A stretch of DNA of 5,806 nt, taken from the NCBI GenBank assembly GCA_021827225.1, contig JAKAXG010000316.1, positions 1 through 5,806 of the forward strand, read 5' to 3'. Origin of the DNA: Actinomycetes bacterium. GTDB lineage: Bacteria > Actinomycetota > Acidimicrobiia > Acidimicrobiales > Palsa-688. Under the pieces are notes generated by a model. That model did not search any database, had not been told where the DNA came from, and worked only from the letters and a program-made list of their open reading frames with translations. Positions 5,150-5,806 of this stretch are shown piece after piece (positions within the stretch are counted from its first letter, which is position 1; the number at the start of each line of letters is the position of its first letter). The position numbers were made by a program, and so were the translations under genes.

Positions 5150-5568
5150 CCGCCAGGCCGGTGGTGCTGTTCCTCTGCATCCACAACTCCGGCCGCAGCC
5201 TGGCCGCCCGGGTCCTGCTCGACCATCACGCCGAGGGCCGGGTCGAGGTCCGCTCCGCCGGCTCGGAGCCCGGCGACCGGCTGAACCCGTCCGTGGTCGC
5301 GCTGCTCGAGGAGCGGGGTCTCGACACCTCGAGGGAGTTCCCCAAGCCCCTCACCGACCACGACGCCCGGGCCGCTGATGTCGTGGTCACCATGGGCTGC
5401 GGCGACACCTGCCCCTATTATCCCGGCAAGCGCTACCTGGACTGGGACCTGGCCGACCCGGCGGGCCTCCCGGTGGAGCAGGTCCGCCCCATCGTCGACG
5501 AGATCGACCGGCGGGTCCGGGCCCTGCTGGCCGAGCTCACGGGCAGCTCGCCGGCCGCTACGGGATGA
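5146..5568 (+). CDS. arsC: Arsenate reductase, low-molecular-weight phosphatase fold
   Basis: A 140-residue protein starting at the GTG that overlaps the acr3 stop (GTGA, 5146-5149), so it is translationally coupled. It reduces As(V) to As(III) for Acr3. The N-terminus has the P-loop CIHNSGRS with nucleophile C11 and R17. Next come RSAGSEPGDRLNPSVVALLEERG and a DP pair (D104-P105), the expected general acid. C85 and C89 (CGDTCP) would relay the disulfide as in thioredoxin-coupled ArsC, but they are 4 apart where S. aureus and Bacillus ArsC (C82/C89) have 7. Mycothiol/mycoredoxin coupling, used by some actinobacterial ArsC, is an alternative that sequence alone does not settle. Length and motifs are normal. 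A strong hairpin begins 15 bases after the stop. Confidence 0.95.
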   Translation: MTARPVVLFLCIHNSGRSLAARVLLDHHAEGRVEVRSAGSEPGDRLNPSVVALLEERGLDTSREFPKPLTDHDARAADVVVTMGCGDTCPYYPGKRYLDWDLADPAGLPVEQVRPIVDEIDRRVRALLAELTGSSPAATG

Positions 5569-5582
5569 ACCGGCCGGTCCGG

Positions 5583-5634
5583 ATCTAGACAGGGTCGCGC
5601 CATAGGGGGCGCAATTCTGCGACCCTGTTTAGAT
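5583..5634. terminator. Long hairpin between convergent genes, probable bidirectional terminator
   Basis: Arms 5583-5598 and 5619-5634 pair over 16 bases with a single G-T wobble (5588/5629), around a 20-base loop that itself holds two GCGC words. It lies after arsC and contains the stop codon of the convergent oxidoreductase (5629-5631). The TTT on the right arm is only a short T-run. Its position between two convergent genes fits termination in both directions. Confidence 0.7.
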
Positions 5635-5806
5635 GACCGGGCCCGGCCGGCGGGGTCGGGTCGCGAGCACCGCGGCGGCTGCCCGCCGGCCCTGGGCCAT
5701 GGCCTCCACCACCGTGGAGGGACCGGTCAGCGCGTCGCCGATCGCCCACAGCCGATCGGTGACCGGCCGGGCGGCGGCGCCCAGGCCGACCTCGCGCCCC
5801 AGCGCC
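5629..5806 (-). CDS. FAD/NAD(P)-dependent oxidoreductase, C-terminal part (gene continues past the right edge)
   Basis: The minus-strand frame is open from the right edge to a TAA at 5629-5631, giving the last 58 residues. The stretch LWAIGDALTGPSTVVEAMAQGRRAA (residues 19-43 of the visible part) matches the second FAD-contact motif of pyridine nucleotide-disulfide oxidoreductases. The GPSTVVEA form is closest to the GltD/glutamate synthase small-subunit-like group, rather than thioredoxin reductase. A Pro/Arg tail follows. The N-terminal FAD and NAD(P) domains lie outside the window, so substrate and partner cannot be told. It converges on the ars operon and is not co-transcribed with it. 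Some ars loci carry flavin oxidoreductases, but a role in arsenic handling here is only a guess. Confidence 0.85.
   Translation of the reverse strand, partial: ALGREVGLGAAARPVTDRLWAIGDALTGPSTVVEAMAQGRRAAAAVLATRPRRPGPVI

Noticed and set aside
5583..5634. Integron attC-like site suggested by the TCTAGAC and GTTTAGA ends of the hairpin
   Set aside because: The ends do not fit the RYYYAAC/GTTRRRY core spacing, there is no integrase, and the near-perfect stem lacks the unpaired bases of attC sites.

Overview
The window is very GC-rich with strong G/C third-position bias, and its genes overlap or sit tightly together. This, with mycobacteria/corynebacteria-like versions of several proteins (a CadI/ArsI enzyme, an ArsR with an N-terminal Cys pair, a CGDxC-type ArsC), suggests a high-GC actinobacterium. 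The genus cannot be read from the sequence.

Layout. (1) 1-1165, plus strand: the C-terminal end of a ClC-family chloride channel/antiporter, overlapping by ATGA a lipoprotein of unknown function. (2) 1166-1473: no intact gene. It holds a minus-strand remnant matching the C-terminus of a PP2C/SpoIIE (RsbU-like) phosphatase, then a possible SigB/SigF-type promoter. (3) 1474-2013, plus: a hemerythrin-like HHE protein ending in a hairpin. (4) 2086-3513, minus: arsR followed by a NicO/UreH-like multi-pass membrane protein with a Cys/His-rich loop. (5) 3514-3594: a compact divergent control region with a perfect 8+8 palindrome and four ATCGA units. (6) 3595-5568, plus: arsI (cadI)-acr3-arsC, tightly packed. 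(7) 5583-5634: a long near-perfect hairpin. (8) 5629-5806, minus: the C-terminal end of a convergent FAD/NAD(P)-dependent oxidoreductase, whose stop codon lies inside the hairpin.

How it works together. The core is a divergent arsenic-resistance locus. ArsC would reduce arsenate to arsenite, Acr3 would export arsenite, ArsI would cleave the C-As bond of trivalent organoarsenicals (or act in cadmium response, as its CadI relatives are named), and ArsR would sense the metalloid and release the shared control region. These parts are known. The least described part is the NicO/UreH-like transporter downstream of arsR, which may be a metal or metalloid transporter under ArsR control. The left part (ClC, lipoprotein, hemerythrin) has no clear functional link to arsenic. 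I see no rRNA, tRNA, CRISPR array, transposase or phage gene.
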